64,000 bases of DNA from Betaproteobacteria bacterium (GTDB taxonomy: Bacteria > Pseudomonadota > Gammaproteobacteria > Burkholderiales > UBA6910). This document shows positions 9,467 to 18,230 of the stretch, in pieces. Both the position numbers and the translations under genes were made by a program. How positions within the stretch are numbered: the stretch's first letter is position 1; the number at the start of each line of letters is the position of its first letter. The notes beneath the pieces are model-generated. The model made no database searches. It saw nothing but the letters and a program-made list of their open reading frames with translations, and was not told the origin of the DNA. The stretch covers positions 47,887-111,886 of the forward strand of contig JACPEG010000049.1 of NCBI GenBank assembly GCA_016183615.1, in the 5' to 3' direction.

Positions 9467-9507
9467 GAAATGGAACGGACGGCGGGCAGGCCGCCGCCGT
9501 TCATTTC
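9467..9507. terminator. Imperfect hairpin between convergent paaK and paaJ
   Basis: About 17 paired bases with two single-base bulges around the loop GCAGG; the arms begin GAAATG and end CATTTC. It lies 20 bases past the paaK stop, between two convergent genes, so it may act in both directions. There is no good T run, so the call is tentative. Confidence 0.4.
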
Positions 9508-9606
9508 CGCCGTTTCACCACCCGATGCGGCCGCAGCACCAGGATTACGGAGGCCAGTCCGCAAAGAACGGAGGTGAGGCTTCCTTTTGCACACCGTCGC
9601 GGAGCA

Positions 9607-10812
9607 TTACACCCGCTCGATCACCATGGCGATGCCCTGGCCCACGCCGATGCACATGGTGCACAGGGCGTAGCGGCCCTTGATGCGCTGGAGCTGGTAG
9701 CTGGCGGTGGTGACCAGGCGCGCGCCGCTCATTCCCAGCGGATGGCCGATGGCAATGGCGCCGCCGTTGGGGTTCACCTGGGCCGCATCGTCGGGCAACC
9801 CGAGCTGCCTCGTACACGCCAGGGACTGGGCGGCGAAGGCCTCGTTCAGTTCGATCACTTCCATCTGCTCCAGCTTCAGGCGCGTCAGCGCCAGCACTTT
9901 CCGCGTCGCCGGCACCGGGCCGATGCCCATGATGCGCGGCGCCACGCCGGCCGTTGCCATGCCGACAAACCGGGCGCGGGGCGTGAGGCCATGGGTCTTC
10001 ACCGCCGATTCGGAAGCAAGGATCAGGGCGCAGGCACCATCATTCACGCCCGAGGCATTCCCCGCGGTGACGCTGCCGCCTTCGCGAAACGGCGCTTTCA
10101 GCCTGGCGAGACTTTCCAGCGTGGTGTCGGGCCGCGGATGCTCGTCCCGCTCCACGATTTTCGGATCACCCTTCTTCTGGGGCAGCGTGACCGGGATCAC
10201 CTCGCTCTTGAAGAACCCCTCCTCGTAGGCTCGTGCCCACCGCTGGTGGCTTCTGAGCGCGAACGCATCCTGGTCGGCGCGGGCCACCTTGAAATCCTCC
10301 GCCACGTTTTCCGCCGTCTCCGGCATGGAGTGGGTGTCGTAGAGCTTCTTCATCAGCGGATTAACGAAGCGCCAGCCGATGGTGGTGTCGTAAATTTCCG
10401 CGCTGCGGGAAAACGCGGCATCGGCCTTGGGGACCACGAACGGCGCCCGCGACATGGATTCCACGCCGCCGGCGATCATCAGGTTCGCCTCGCCGCACTT
10501 GATGGCCCGGGCCGCGGTGCCCACGGCATCCATGCCGGAGCCGCAGAGCCGGTTGATGGTGGCGCCGGGAATTTCCATGGAAAGTCCTGCCAGCAGCAGG
10601 CTCATGCGGGCGACGTTGCGGTTATCCTCGCCCGCCTGGTTGGCGCAGCCGAAGATCACATCGTCCACTTTCGCCCAGTCCACCTTCGGGTTGCGCACCA
10701 TGAGCGCCTTGAGAGGGATCGCGCCCAGGTCGTCGGTGCGCACCGACGACAGCACGCCGCCGTAGCGGCCGATGGGGGTGCGCGCGGCGTCGCAGATGAA
10801 GACTTCGGTCAT
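9607..10812 (-). CDS. paaJ: 3-oxoadipyl-CoA / 3-oxo-5,6-dehydrosuberyl-CoA thiolase
   Basis: Thiolase of the lower phenylacetate pathway, releasing acetyl-CoA from 3-oxoacyl-CoA intermediates. It has 401 residues, the usual length. The nucleophilic Cys is in NRLCGSGMDAVG (Cys90); the His is in GGAIAIGHPLGMSGAR and the second Cys in ALCTMCIGVGQG. The N-terminus FICDAARTPIGRYGG is typical of PaaJ/PcaF. It is the last gene of the minus-strand paaG-paaH-paaJ set, starting 18 bases after paaH. A role in beta-ketoadipate breakdown (pcaF) cannot be excluded from sequence alone. Confidence 0.9.
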   Translation of the reverse strand: MTEVFICDAARTPIGRYGGVLSSVRTDDLGAIPLKALMVRNPKVDWAKVDDVIFGCANQAGEDNRNVARMSLLLAGLSMEIPGATINRLCGSGMDAVGTAARAIKCGEANLMIAGGVESMSRAPFVVPKADAAFSRSAEIYDTTIGWRFVNPLMKKLYDTHSMPETAENVAEDFKVARADQDAFALRSHQRWARAYEEGFFKSEVIPVTLPQKKGDPKIVERDEHPRPDTTLESLARLKAPFREGGSVTAGNASGVNDGACALILASESAVKTHGLTPRARFVGMATAGVAPRIMGIGPVPATRKVLALTRLKLEQMEVIELNEAFAAQSLACTRQLGLPDDAAQVNPNGGAIAIGHPLGMSGARLVTTASYQLQRIKGRYALCTMCIGVGQGIAMVIERV

Positions 10813-10830
10813 TTCGTTTCTCCGTAATGG

Positions 10831-12357
10831 TCAGCCAAGGAACCGGGTGCCGGCATGGACTTTCCTGCGCAGCAGCGGCGAAGGCCGGTAGCGGTCCTCG
10901 CCGTAGGCGCGGAACAGATTCCGCAGCACCTGGTGCACGATATCCAGGCCGATGGCGTCGGCCCAGGCCAGCGGGCCCCGGGGATAATTCACGCCCTTCT
11001 GCATGGCAGTGTCCACGGCCGCGGCGTCGCACACGCCCTGGTTCACGGCGTCCGCGCCCTCGTTGGCCAGCATGCACACGGTGCGCATCACCGGGAGCCC
11101 CGGCACGTCGTCGAGCAGCGAAACCTTCATGCCCAGCGCCTGGAACAGGCCGATGGCAGACTGGCGTCCCGCGTCGTTGCACTGGTCCGCCGGAGCAAGC
11201 GCGATGCGCGTCGCCTTGCCGTAGTCCAGAGCCAGGTCGAACACCACGAGATTGGAGTGGTGGCCGGTGGCGGCCCGCTCGGTGGCGCTGCGGCCGTCGC
11301 TGAGGCAGATTTGCGTCCGATTGACGGTCAGATAGCCCTGGCCGTTATCGCGCCCCCGTTCGCGCAGCGGGATCTTCATGTCCCGAATCAGGTCCAGCAG
11401 GCCTTCCGCGGGTCCCAGAGGACCATTTACCGCGACTTCCCTGGGCGCCGGCGTGGAGGGCGCGGTCCACGGCTGTGGATTCGTCGCTCCCTGGGCGTAG
11501 TCGTAAAATCCGCGCCCGGTCTTGCGGCCCAGGCGGCCCGCCGCCACCAGCTCTTGCTGGAGGAGGGAAGGGGTGAACCGGGGGTCGTTGAAATACGCAG
11601 CGTGCACGGAGCTCGTCACGGCGAAGTTCACGTCGTGGCCGATGAGGTCCATGAGCTCGAACGGCCCCATGCGGAAGCCCCCGGCTTCCCTCATCAGGGC
11701 GTCGAGGGTGGCGAAATCCGCCGCGCCTTCCGAGAGCAGCCGCAGGGCCTCGCCATAATAGGGACGGGCCACCCGGTTGACGATGAATCCCGGCGTGGAC
11801 TTGGCGTGAACCGGACTCTTGCCCCACGCGGCGGCGGTGTCGAATACCGCCTGCGCCACGGCGGCGCCGGTGGCCAGGCCGCTCACCACTTCCACCAGGG
11901 CCATCAGCGGCACCGGGTTGAAGAAATGCATCCCCACCAGCCGCTCCGGGCGTTTGAGGGGCGCGCCGATGGCGGTGACGGAAAGCGAAGAGGTATTGGT
12001 GGCGAGAATGGCATCCGCGCCGACGATGCTTTCGAGCTGCGTGAAAAGCCGGCGCTTCGCCTCCAGATCCTCGACGACCGCTTCGACGGTCAGCGCGGCG
12101 GAAGCGAACTCCTCCAGCCGGGCGCAGGGGGAAATGCGGGCCACCAGGGCATCTTTTTCGGCGGCTGTCATCTTTCCCCTCTCCATCAGCTTGCCGAGGG
12201 CAGCGCCGATGCCTTCCACGGCCCTGGCGGCGGCATCGGCGCGAGCGTCGAACAGCAGCACGCGGTGGCCGGCGGCGGCCGCAACCTGGGCGATCCCGGC
12301 ACCCATGGTGCCCGCGCCGACGACGGCGATGATTGCGGATTTCGGAAGAGCGCTCAT
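10831..12357 (-). CDS. paaH: 3-hydroxyacyl-CoA dehydrogenase of phenylacetate degradation
   Basis: NAD-dependent dehydrogenase acting on 3-hydroxyadipyl-CoA. It has 508 residues, the length of PaaH rather than of the shorter fatty-acid enzymes. The Rossmann motif VVGAGTMGAGIAQVAAAAGH is at the N-terminus. HFFNPVPLMALVEV and TPGFIVNRVARPYYGEALRL carry the catalytic His and substrate-site residues; a second dehydrogenase-type C-terminal domain follows (KGVNYPRGPLAWADAIG). It is separated from paaG by a palindromic repeat. Confidence 0.92.
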   Translation of the reverse strand: MSALPKSAIIAVVGAGTMGAGIAQVAAAAGHRVLLFDARADAAARAVEGIGAALGKLMERGKMTAAEKDALVARISPCARLEEFASAALTVEAVVEDLEAKRRLFTQLESIVGADAILATNTSSLSVTAIGAPLKRPERLVGMHFFNPVPLMALVEVVSGLATGAAVAQAVFDTAAAWGKSPVHAKSTPGFIVNRVARPYYGEALRLLSEGAADFATLDALMREAGGFRMGPFELMDLIGHDVNFAVTSSVHAAYFNDPRFTPSLLQQELVAAGRLGRKTGRGFYDYAQGATNPQPWTAPSTPAPREVAVNGPLGPAEGLLDLIRDMKIPLRERGRDNGQGYLTVNRTQICLSDGRSATERAATGHHSNLVVFDLALDYGKATRIALAPADQCNDAGRQSAIGLFQALGMKVSLLDDVPGLPVMRTVCMLANEGADAVNQGVCDAAAVDTAMQKGVNYPRGPLAWADAIGLDIVHQVLRNLFRAYGEDRYRPSPLLRRKVHAGTRFLG

Positions 12358-12384
12358 GCCTCGGATCCTTCTTCAGCCAAATTC

Positions 12385-12523
12385 GTGGGGTGCGCCCTGT
12401 GCACCGAATGCGGCGTTGGAATGGTGCGTGGGACGCACCCTACGCATCGCCGCCGGTTCCTTCGTAGGGTGCGCCCTGCGCACCGAATCCGGCGTTGGAA
12501 TGGTGCGTGGGACGCACCCTACG
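12385..12523. repeat. Palindromic intergenic repeat, family B (two units)
   Basis: Two units of GTAGGGTGCGCCCTGCGCACCG, a short spacer and GGTGCGTGGGACGCACCCTAC. Ends are inverted copies and each arm is itself a small palindrome. It lies between paaG and paaH; transcription of paaGHJ would have to pass through it. Related copies are near 14077, 52071, 54743 and 56722. Confidence 0.88.
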
Positions 12524-12531
12524 CTTACTCA

Positions 12532-13323
12532 TTATCGTCCCTTGAAGTCTGGCGCACGCTTTTCGATGAACGCGGCGACGCCTTCCTGGTAATCCTCGGT
12601 GCGGGAGGCGATGCGTTGCAGGTCCCGCTCCAGGTCGAGGGCCGCATCGAAGGTGCTGTGCTCTCCGGCGTAAATGGCACGCTTGATAAGTGCAAGGCCG
12701 CGGGTCGGCCCTTTCGCCAGCTGCCTGGCCAGGGTCGTTGCCTCGCCCATCAGCTTGTCGTCGTCCACGCATTTCCAGATGAGGCCCCAGGCCTCCGCCT
12801 GTTCCGCGCTCACCTTCTCGCCGGTGCAGGCCAGCGCCATGGCGCGCGCGGTGCCGATGCGCCGGGGCACCGTGTAAGTGCCGCCGGAGTCGGGCACCAG
12901 CCCGATTTTGCAGAACGCCTGGATGAAGCTCGCGGAGCGGGCGGCGATCACGATGTCGCAGGCGAGCGCGATGTTGGCGCCGGCACCCGCCGCCACGCCG
13001 TTCACCGCGCAGACAACCGGCGTCTCCAGGCCGTGCAGGCTGCGCACCAGCGGGTTGTAGTTCTTGTCGATGGATTCCGAGAGGTCCGGGGCGGGCTCGC
13101 CGGGGGCGCGCTTGCGGTCGGCGAGGTCTTGCCCGGCGCAAAAGCCGCGGCCCGCGCCGGTAAGAAGCAGGCAGCGCACCTGCGGATTCCGGACCACCTG
13201 CTTCAGGGCGTCGCGCACTTCTTCGTGCATCTGGGCGGTAAAACTGTTGAGCTTGTCGGGGCGATTCAGGGTGAGGGCAGCGACCCCTTCCTCCACCGAA
13301 AACAGAATGGTCTGGTAACTCAT
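12532..13323 (-). CDS. paaG: Enoyl-CoA hydratase/isomerase, 1,2-epoxyphenylacetyl-CoA isomerase
   Basis: Crotonase-fold enzyme of 263 residues. In the Paa pathway PaaG isomerises ring-1,2-epoxyphenylacetyl-CoA to the oxepin and also shifts a double bond later. The oxyanion segments are GAGRGFCAGQDL near residue 57 and AVNGVAAGAGANIALACDI near residue 105. KIGLVPDSGGTY carries the Asp typical of PaaG. It is first in the minus-strand set. The 145 bases between it and the divergent paaY start must hold promoters for both directions. Confidence 0.88.
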   Translation of the reverse strand: MSYQTILFSVEEGVAALTLNRPDKLNSFTAQMHEEVRDALKQVVRNPQVRCLLLTGAGRGFCAGQDLADRKRAPGEPAPDLSESIDKNYNPLVRSLHGLETPVVCAVNGVAAGAGANIALACDIVIAARSASFIQAFCKIGLVPDSGGTYTVPRRIGTARAMALACTGEKVSAEQAEAWGLIWKCVDDDKLMGEATTLARQLAKGPTRGLALIKRAIYAGEHSTFDAALDLERDLQRIASRTEDYQEGVAAFIEKRAPDFKGR

Positions 13324-13468
13324 GGGCAGCGTCCGTTGAGTGGGTCGGGATTTTTCGGCGGAGAGCGGCGGCCGCCGGAGTCGAAATGATACAATGAAAT
13401 GCAGGCGGCGCCGAGATTGCGTATCAGATTTTCTGCGCCGCCTCGTCCCAATCCCCAGGAGCGCTCCA

Positions 13469-14080
13469 ATGCCAATCTACTCCTTCGAAGGTGTCATCCC
13501 CGTGGTCCATCCTTCCGCCTATGTGCATCCCACGGCGATCCTGGTGGGGGACGTCATCGTCGGTCCCGGATGTTACGTGGGGCCGGCGGCGTCGCTCCGC
13601 GGCGACTTCGGGCGGCTGGTGCTGGAGGAGGGCGCCAATGTCCAGGACACGTGCGTGATGCACGGCTTCCCGGGAATCGACACCGTGGTGGAGCGCGAGG
13701 GCCACATCGGCCACGGCGCGGTGCTCCACTCCTGCCGCGTGAAGCGCAACGCCATGGTGGGCATCAACGCGGTGGTGATGGACAACGCAGTGGTGGGCGA
13801 GGAGAGCATCGTGGCGGCGCTGGCCTTCGTCAAAGCCGACATGACGATACCGCCGCGCAGCCTCGTGGCAGGGGTTCCTGCGCGCATCGTGCGCAAGCTC
13901 TCGGACCAGGAAGTGGCCTGGAAATCCGACGGCACCAGTGCCTACCGGAAGCTGGCGGTCCACAGCCTGAAAACGATGAAGGAGGCGGCGCCGCTTGCTG
14001 AGCCCGAACCGGACCGCCCGCGTCTCGTGCTTACCGATGTGGATCCGCTATTTCTCGCCAAGCGCAAGTTTACGCCGTAG
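13469..14080 (+). CDS. paaY: PaaY, gamma-carbonic-anhydrase-like hexapeptide protein
   Basis: Left-handed beta-helix protein associated with phenylacetate degradation; PaaY acts as a thioesterase that removes dead-end ring-hydroxylated CoA products. It has 203 residues from the ATG at 13469, which has AGGAGCG ten bases upstream; in-frame codons further upstream were rejected. Hexapeptide repeats run from VHPTAILVGDVIVGPG through VVGEESIVAALAFVKA. Metal-site His residues are seen in CVMHGFPG and HIGHGAVLHSC. The stop TAG is the TAG of a GTAGGGTGCG repeat. Confidence 0.9.
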   Translation: MPIYSFEGVIPVVHPSAYVHPTAILVGDVIVGPGCYVGPAASLRGDFGRLVLEEGANVQDTCVMHGFPGIDTVVEREGHIGHGAVLHSCRVKRNAMVGINAVVMDNAVVGEESIVAALAFVKADMTIPPRSLVAGVPARIVRKLSDQEVAWKSDGTSAYRKLAVHSLKTMKEAAPLAEPEPDRPRLVLTDVDPLFLAKRKFTP

Positions 14081-14220
14081 GGTGCGCTCCGCCGCCGCCG
14101 CCGGCGTATGAACGGTGCGTGGGACGCACCCTACGCGTCGCCACCGGTTCCTTCGTAGGGTGCGCCCTGCGCACCGGCATTTTGCGGTGTCTCCGAATTG
14201 ATGCGTGGGACGCACCCTAC
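14077..14220. repeat. Palindromic intergenic repeat, family B (two units)
   Basis: Two units of the GTAGGGTGCG...CGCACCCTAC family between convergent paaY and the alpha/beta hydrolase gene. The left GTAG gives the paaY stop codon. The right CTAC, read on the minus strand, gives the stop codon of the hydrolase. Confidence 0.88.
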
Positions 14221-15182
14221 AACGGGTCCCGCAACAGGAAATCGCGCACCGTCTGGATCTGCCCGGTGCTCATGAGGGCCGGGGCGTGGCCCACCCCCGG
14301 GAATTCCACCACTTGCGCTCCCGGTCCCCGGTCCTGCATCTGCCTCGCCGTTTCCGGACGCAGCACGTCCGACTCGGCGCCGCGCAACACCAGAACGTGG
14401 CACTTGATCGCGTCCCAGACGGACCACAGGTCCACGCCCATCAGGAAGTCGCTGCCGAAGGGGATGGCCGGGTCCACTGTGGTGCGCATGGAGCTGCCGA
14501 TCCCGGGATCATGGGCGAGGACATAGCCGCCGTCGTCGGTGTGGCGCGCGCTGTGCAGCGCCAAGTGGCGCCACTGTTCGTCGCTGAGGGATCCGAACGG
14601 CGCGCACACTTCCCGGATGTAGCCTTCCACCTCGGCCAGGGTGGCGAAGCGAACCGGCTTGTCCATGTAGCCCTTCAGCCGGGAGAGCGCGGTCCACGGC
14701 ACCAGCGGACCCACGTCGTTCAGCACCAGGCGCCGGATCGGCGAGCGGGGCTGGGCTGCGAGCATCATGCCGATCAGCCCGCCCATGGAAGTGCCCACCC
14801 AGTCCACCTTGACGTCCTCGCTGCCGAGCAGCACGCGGGCGAGGCGCTGGATCGGGCCCGCCCCATTGTGGGGCGCGGTGATGCGGGCGAGCAACGCCGC
14901 GGCGTCGGACTGGTAGAGTCCGAAGCCGTAGTCCTGCTTGTGCTCGAGCCATTCGCTACGCCCGCGGCCCACCACGTCCATGCACACCACGCGGCAATCC
15001 CGCTCCAGGGCCGCGGCGAGGAAGTCGAAATCGCGGCTGTTGCGGGTGAGGCCGTGCACGCACACCACCAGGTGGCGGCTCGACGGCTCGCCCCATTCGG
15101 TATAGGCGATGCGGTGGAACCCATGGGGCCCCAGGCTCAGGAAACTGTTGCTCGTCATTCCCATCGTGCGCCTCGCGAACAA
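14217..15182 (-). CDS. Alpha/beta hydrolase
   Basis: A 321-residue alpha/beta-hydrolase-fold protein, substrate unknown. The oxyanion region is VVCVHGLTRNSRDFD near residue 40; the nucleophile elbow is GTSMGGLIGMML, and the catalytic His is in PGVGHAPAL near the C-terminus. MDVVGRGRSEW before the elbow is typical of esterase or C-C hydrolase relatives. The true start may be the second or third ATG at 15164 or 15158, because the first residues MFARRT look atypical. It lies beside paa genes but I do not recognise a Paa-pathway hydrolase. Its stop codon lies in the adjacent repeat. Confidence 0.8.
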   Translation of the reverse strand: MFARRTMGMTSNSFLSLGPHGFHRIAYTEWGEPSSRHLVVCVHGLTRNSRDFDFLAAALERDCRVVCMDVVGRGRSEWLEHKQDYGFGLYQSDAAALLARITAPHNGAGPIQRLARVLLGSEDVKVDWVGTSMGGLIGMMLAAQPRSPIRRLVLNDVGPLVPWTALSRLKGYMDKPVRFATLAEVEGYIREVCAPFGSLSDEQWRHLALHSARHTDDGGYVLAHDPGIGSSMRTTVDPAIPFGSDFLMGVDLWSVWDAIKCHVLVLRGAESDVLRPETARQMQDRGPGAQVVEFPGVGHAPALMSTGQIQTVRDFLLRDPL

Positions 15183-15184
15183 TC

Positions 15185-15269
15185 GTAGGTTGGGCTACGG
15201 CCTGCCGTAGCCCAACACCAGCGCCTGGATCACCTGATCGTTGGGCTTCGCAGGCGAAGCCCAACCTAC
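15185..15269. repeat. Palindromic intergenic repeat, family C
   Basis: GTAGGTTGGGCTACGGC and its inverted GCCGTAGCCCAAC, a short spacer, then GTTGGGCTTCGC and GCGAAGCCCAACCTAC. It is a nested pair of hairpins with outer ends GTAGGTTGGGCT / AGCCCAACCTAC. It is the only copy of this type that I see in the window. It lies between the hydrolase and the trihaem cytochrome gene. Confidence 0.8.
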
Positions 15270-15296
15270 CTATCGTTTCATCCCGCTTGGTCGGGA

Positions 15297-16355
15297 TTAT
15301 GACGGATCGTCGCGCACCGGATGAAACGCCTTTGACACGTACGCGATTATGGCGCGAATCTCGTCGTCCTTCAGGACCGATTTCCATGCCGGCATGGAGG
15401 TGCCCGGCAAGCCTTCCCGGATCACCTGCCGCAGGCGCGACCTGGTCATTGCGGCCATGAAATCAGGATCGGTGAGGTCCCGCGGATGGGGTTCCAGAAA
15501 ACTGCCGATCCAGTTGCGGCTAGTGCCGTCGGCGGCGTGGCAGAAGGCGCAGTTGGACTGGTAGAGCTTCTCGCCGCGCTGTTCCAGCGCGGCGAGGCCG
15601 CGCAACTGCGGAGGCCGATCGTGGATCGCGTAGGGGCTGGCGCTCGCCATGGCGTCAAGCTTTGGTCCGGCGGGGTCGTAGTGGTTGCGTGGAAAGGAAA
15701 GCGGCCGCGAATCCCAGGGGTTTCCTTCGTCGGTCACGCGGCCGCGGTCGTGGCAGGTCACGCACGACGCAAGGTATAAACGCTTTCCCGCCTGCTGCTC
15801 GGGAGTGAGGCGCTCCCAAGGCGTATCCAGGGGCAGTTCCCGGGTGGCGAACGGGTAGGCCGCCGCATATTTCTCGTGATCCGGCCAGCCGTTCTCGGCG
15901 GTGTGGTAGCGGGTGTTTTCCGCCTTGCGTTCCATAAATTCGCGCCGCACGAAGTCGGTGACGAGCTCCATCTCTTCGCGGCTCAGGGCTGCGGCAAAAC
16001 TTTTCATGGCGGTGCCGGGCCGGCCTTTTTCCAGGGCTTCCAGCATCCTTTCCCGGCTCAGCGCGTCGGGCGCGGCGGCGGCGAAATCCATGGGCTTGGG
16101 ATCGAGGTAGGTGGCCGCAAGAGTCTTGGCGTTGCCGGAATAGCCGTGGCAGTAGTAGCAGCGGAAGTTGTAAATCTTCCGGCCCTGCTCGTGGCGGTCA
16201 GCCGTTGCGGCGGCCCCCGCCTGGCGCACAGGGCCCGGGGGCGCGGATTCGATGCAGGCCGCGAGAACGGCGGCCGCAAGAAATGGCGAGAGATGTTTCA
16301 GCAATGCCGCGGGCAGCGCCAATCCCGTCGCAGGAGGGGATTCACCCCCGACCAA
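15297..16355 (-). CDS. Trihaem c-type cytochrome lipoprotein with three cytochrome c domains
   Basis: Exported electron-transfer protein with three class I cytochrome c domains, each with one CXXCH: CYYCH near residue 66, CVTCH near 199 and CAFCH near 269. The likely axial Met residues are in PGTAMKSF and GTSMPAWKSV. A lipobox-like LAAC at residue 34 suggests outer-membrane or inner-membrane anchoring. The start is uncertain: the only ATG (16355) lies inside a palindromic repeat, and TTG codons at 16322 or 16304 would place the signal peptide better. It follows the dihaem cytochrome gene on the same strand. Redox partner unknown. Confidence 0.78.
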   Translation of the reverse strand: MVGGESPPATGLALPAALLKHLSPFLAAAVLAACIESAPPGPVRQAGAAATADRHEQGRKIYNFRCYYCHGYSGNAKTLAATYLDPKPMDFAAAAPDALSRERMLEALEKGRPGTAMKSFAAALSREEMELVTDFVRREFMERKAENTRYHTAENGWPDHEKYAAAYPFATRELPLDTPWERLTPEQQAGKRLYLASCVTCHDRGRVTDEGNPWDSRPLSFPRNHYDPAGPKLDAMASASPYAIHDRPPQLRGLAALEQRGEKLYQSNCAFCHAADGTSRNWIGSFLEPHPRDLTDPDFMAAMTRSRLRQVIREGLPGTSMPAWKSVLKDDEIRAIIAYVSKAFHPVRDDPS

Positions 16356-16390
16356 AGGGCGACGACGGTCGCGAATGAATTCGCTCCTAC
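16330..16390. repeat. Palindromic intergenic repeat, family A
   Basis: One unit: GCAGGAGGGGATTCACCCCCGAC, spacer, GGTCGCGAATGAATTCGCTCCTAC. It lies between two minus-strand cytochrome genes, and the CTAC end provides the stop codon TAG of the dihaem cytochrome gene. Confidence 0.8.
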
Positions 16391-17220
16391 CTGGGCTTCG
16401 CCGCCTGCTTGCCGCCTTCGGGCGCGATGAACGCCTGGAACACGAATTCGGCCACGTTGGCGATCTCCTGGTTGGAGAGCACCTTGTTCCATGCCGGCAT
16501 TTCCGTGCCGAGCCGGCCCCTGGCGGTGGCCTCGAACAGGAACGGGCGGTTGAAGCCGGCCCTCGGCCCGGGTTCGAGGAAATTGCGGGGCTTGGGGTTG
16601 ATGAAGTAGGCGCGCGGCCCCTTGCCGTCGCCCAGGGTGCCGTGGCAGGTGGCGCAGTTCTTCATGTAGAAGTCGCGGCCCTTGGTGGCGTCGCCCTTCA
16701 GCGCTTTCGGGAACGGCGCACCCATGTCGGCGCCGGCGCCGACAGCCACGGGTGCTGCGGACGCCGGTTTCGGTGCGGAGGCGCCCGGCGTCGCGGCGGG
16801 GAGACCCATGAAGGCGGTGCGGATGTAGTCCACCACCAGTCCGATCTGCTGGTCGTTGAGCTGAGTCTTCCAGCCCACCATGGCGGTACCGGGCTTGCCG
16901 TCGCGCACGATGGCCACCATGAAATCGCGCGGCAGATTCTTCGACTCGGGCGCCGTGAAATCCCGCGGCGGGCGCACGAAGCTGCCTTGGGCCCGGCTCT
17001 TGCCGTCACCCTTGTCGCCATGGCACACCGAGCAGAAGTCGTGGTAGATGGCCTGGGGCGAGGATTTGTCGAAGCGCTTGGAGCCCGGCGTGACCTGGGC
17101 ATCGGCACCCGCCGCGGCCAGCACGCCGGCACCGAGCAGCAACGCCAGTGTCACTGCCCTGAGCGGCCGCCACTGCGTCATCGCGTTCGACGGAAAGAAA
17201 GATTCGCGGGGCGTGGTCAT
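16387..17220 (-). CDS. Dihaem c-type cytochrome
   Basis: Exported protein with two class I cytochrome c domains, CSVCHGDKGDGKS and CATCHGTLGDGKG. Both are followed by the family-typical PRDF or PRNF segment and a Met-containing KPGTAMVGWK or LGTEMPAWNK. A signal peptide (LRAVTLALLLGAGVLAAAGADAQ) starts near the N-terminus. I chose the ATG at 17220; ATGs at 17232 and 17181 are alternatives and none has a good ribosome site. Longer readings to 17586 would overlap the divergent tetrahaem gene and are not credible. The Pro/Ala-rich linker is between the two domains. It is paired with the trihaem lipoprotein gene downstream and divergent from the large cytochrome cluster. Confidence 0.8.
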   Translation of the reverse strand: MTTPRESFFPSNAMTQWRPLRAVTLALLLGAGVLAAAGADAQVTPGSKRFDKSSPQAIYHDFCSVCHGDKGDGKSRAQGSFVRPPRDFTAPESKNLPRDFMVAIVRDGKPGTAMVGWKTQLNDQQIGLVVDYIRTAFMGLPAATPGASAPKPASAAPVAVGAGADMGAPFPKALKGDATKGRDFYMKNCATCHGTLGDGKGPRAYFINPKPRNFLEPGPRAGFNRPFLFEATARGRLGTEMPAWNKVLSNQEIANVAEFVFQAFIAPEGGKQAAKPR

Positions 17221-17398
17221 TGCGGGGGCCATCGATAAAGGAGGACCGGAACAGCGGCGGATTATAGCACCGCATGAATCCGCAGGTCCGGCGCCGGGGC
17301 GAGTGCATCCGCAGGCGCGATGTGGCGAACCCGGGAACGGGCACGAAATGTGCTTTTCGGTCGCTATCGATCTTGCGATGCAGTCGTAAATTGCGACC

Positions 17399-18178
17399 GT
17401 GAAAAAAGACAGAGAAACGGCCCGGAGCGGAACCGGTCTAGCGATCGCGAGGCGCGCCGCAATCCCTTGGAAGCCCATGCTTGCGCTGGTTCTGCTGCTG
17501 CCGGGTTCCACCATTTCCGACATCACCACGACGAAGCACAACATGGCCCGCCTCGTCGGCGCCGCGATCCAGGGCAGGGAGGACAACCAGGTTTGCGTCT
17601 ACTGCCACGCGCCGAGGGCGAGACCCGCGGATCCGGCGCCGCGTCCGGCCACGCTGCTCTGGCAGCGCCGCGGATCGGGCACGTTCATCATTTACAACGA
17701 CATGGGCCGTCTCGACCTCAATGAAGCGCCGGGCATCGGATCCACCTCGGTGATGTGCCTGTCCTGCCACGACGGCTCCCAGGCTTTTGGCATCACCCGG
17801 CAGACCTACGACCATCCGTTCGGTGTCCCTTACCGGGGCAACATCGCGGGCACCGCGGCGACCGCCGTGGCCATGGCGCCGGTTCAGGATTCGGATCTGC
17901 CCTTCAAGACTGCACACACACGGCCCTTTGCAGATTTCAGGCCGGCGCAGAGCGCGATTGTGGGAAACCATCGCGTGTGGTGGGTTCCGACCAGCCCGGA
18001 CAGCGTGACGCGCCGAAAGACCGATCTTCCCCTTTATGAGCGCAATTCCGGCCCGGATGGCGAATCCATTCCGTTCGTCGAATGCACAAGCTGCCACGAC
18101 CCTCACAACGATAACGTGGCGTTTCTCAGGATTACAAACGAACAGAGCCGTCTGTGCCTGGGGTGTCATGACAAATAG
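17399..18178 (+). CDS. Small tetrahaem c-type cytochrome, OmcE-like (variant)
   Basis: A 259-residue exported cytochrome with four CXXCH sites: CVYCH, CLSCH, CTSCH and CLGCH. The layout is the same as in the stronger paralogue at 19917: TTTKHN shortly after the signal segment, haem 1, haem 2 followed by DGSQAF, a DHP segment, then CXXCHDPH and a last CXXCH at the extreme C-terminus. This is the pattern of Geobacter OmcE-type cytochromes as I remember it. It differs in haem 1: the usual CXXCHTPH is CHAPR, so that distal His is lost, while additional His residues occur in TAHTRP and GNHRVW. Start is a GTG with no clear ribosome site. First gene of the plus-strand cluster, divergent from the dihaem gene. 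Confidence 0.8.
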   Translation: MKKDRETARSGTGLAIARRAAIPWKPMLALVLLLPGSTISDITTTKHNMARLVGAAIQGREDNQVCVYCHAPRARPADPAPRPATLLWQRRGSGTFIIYNDMGRLDLNEAPGIGSTSVMCLSCHDGSQAFGITRQTYDHPFGVPYRGNIAGTAATAVAMAPVQDSDLPFKTAHTRPFADFRPAQSAIVGNHRVWWVPTSPDSVTRRKTDLPLYERNSGPDGESIPFVECTSCHDPHNDNVAFLRITNEQSRLCLGCHDK

Positions 18179-18202
18179 GCGGGGCCCGGCACGGGTTTTG
18201 AA

Positions 18203-18208
18203 TATAAT
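18203..18208 (+). promoter_or_regulatory. Possible -10 element before the first NHL lipoprotein gene
   Basis: A perfect TATAAT in TTTTGAATATAATGTTTG, 22 bases before the first possible start codon. No matching -35 is visible 16-18 bases upstream, so the call rests on the -10 alone. Confidence 0.3.
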
Positions 18209-18230
18209 GTTTGTTCCGACGATGGCGTAG

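Noticed and set aside
9449..9606. Short open frames between paaK and paaJ
   Set aside because: They have no ribosome sites or recognisable motifs, and the region is mostly an inverted repeat.
17221..17586. N-terminal extension of the dihaem cytochrome gene
   Set aside because: It has no exported-protein features, contains Cys/Arg-rich non-coding-like sequence and would overlap the divergent tetrahaem gene; the signal peptide begins downstream of 17220.
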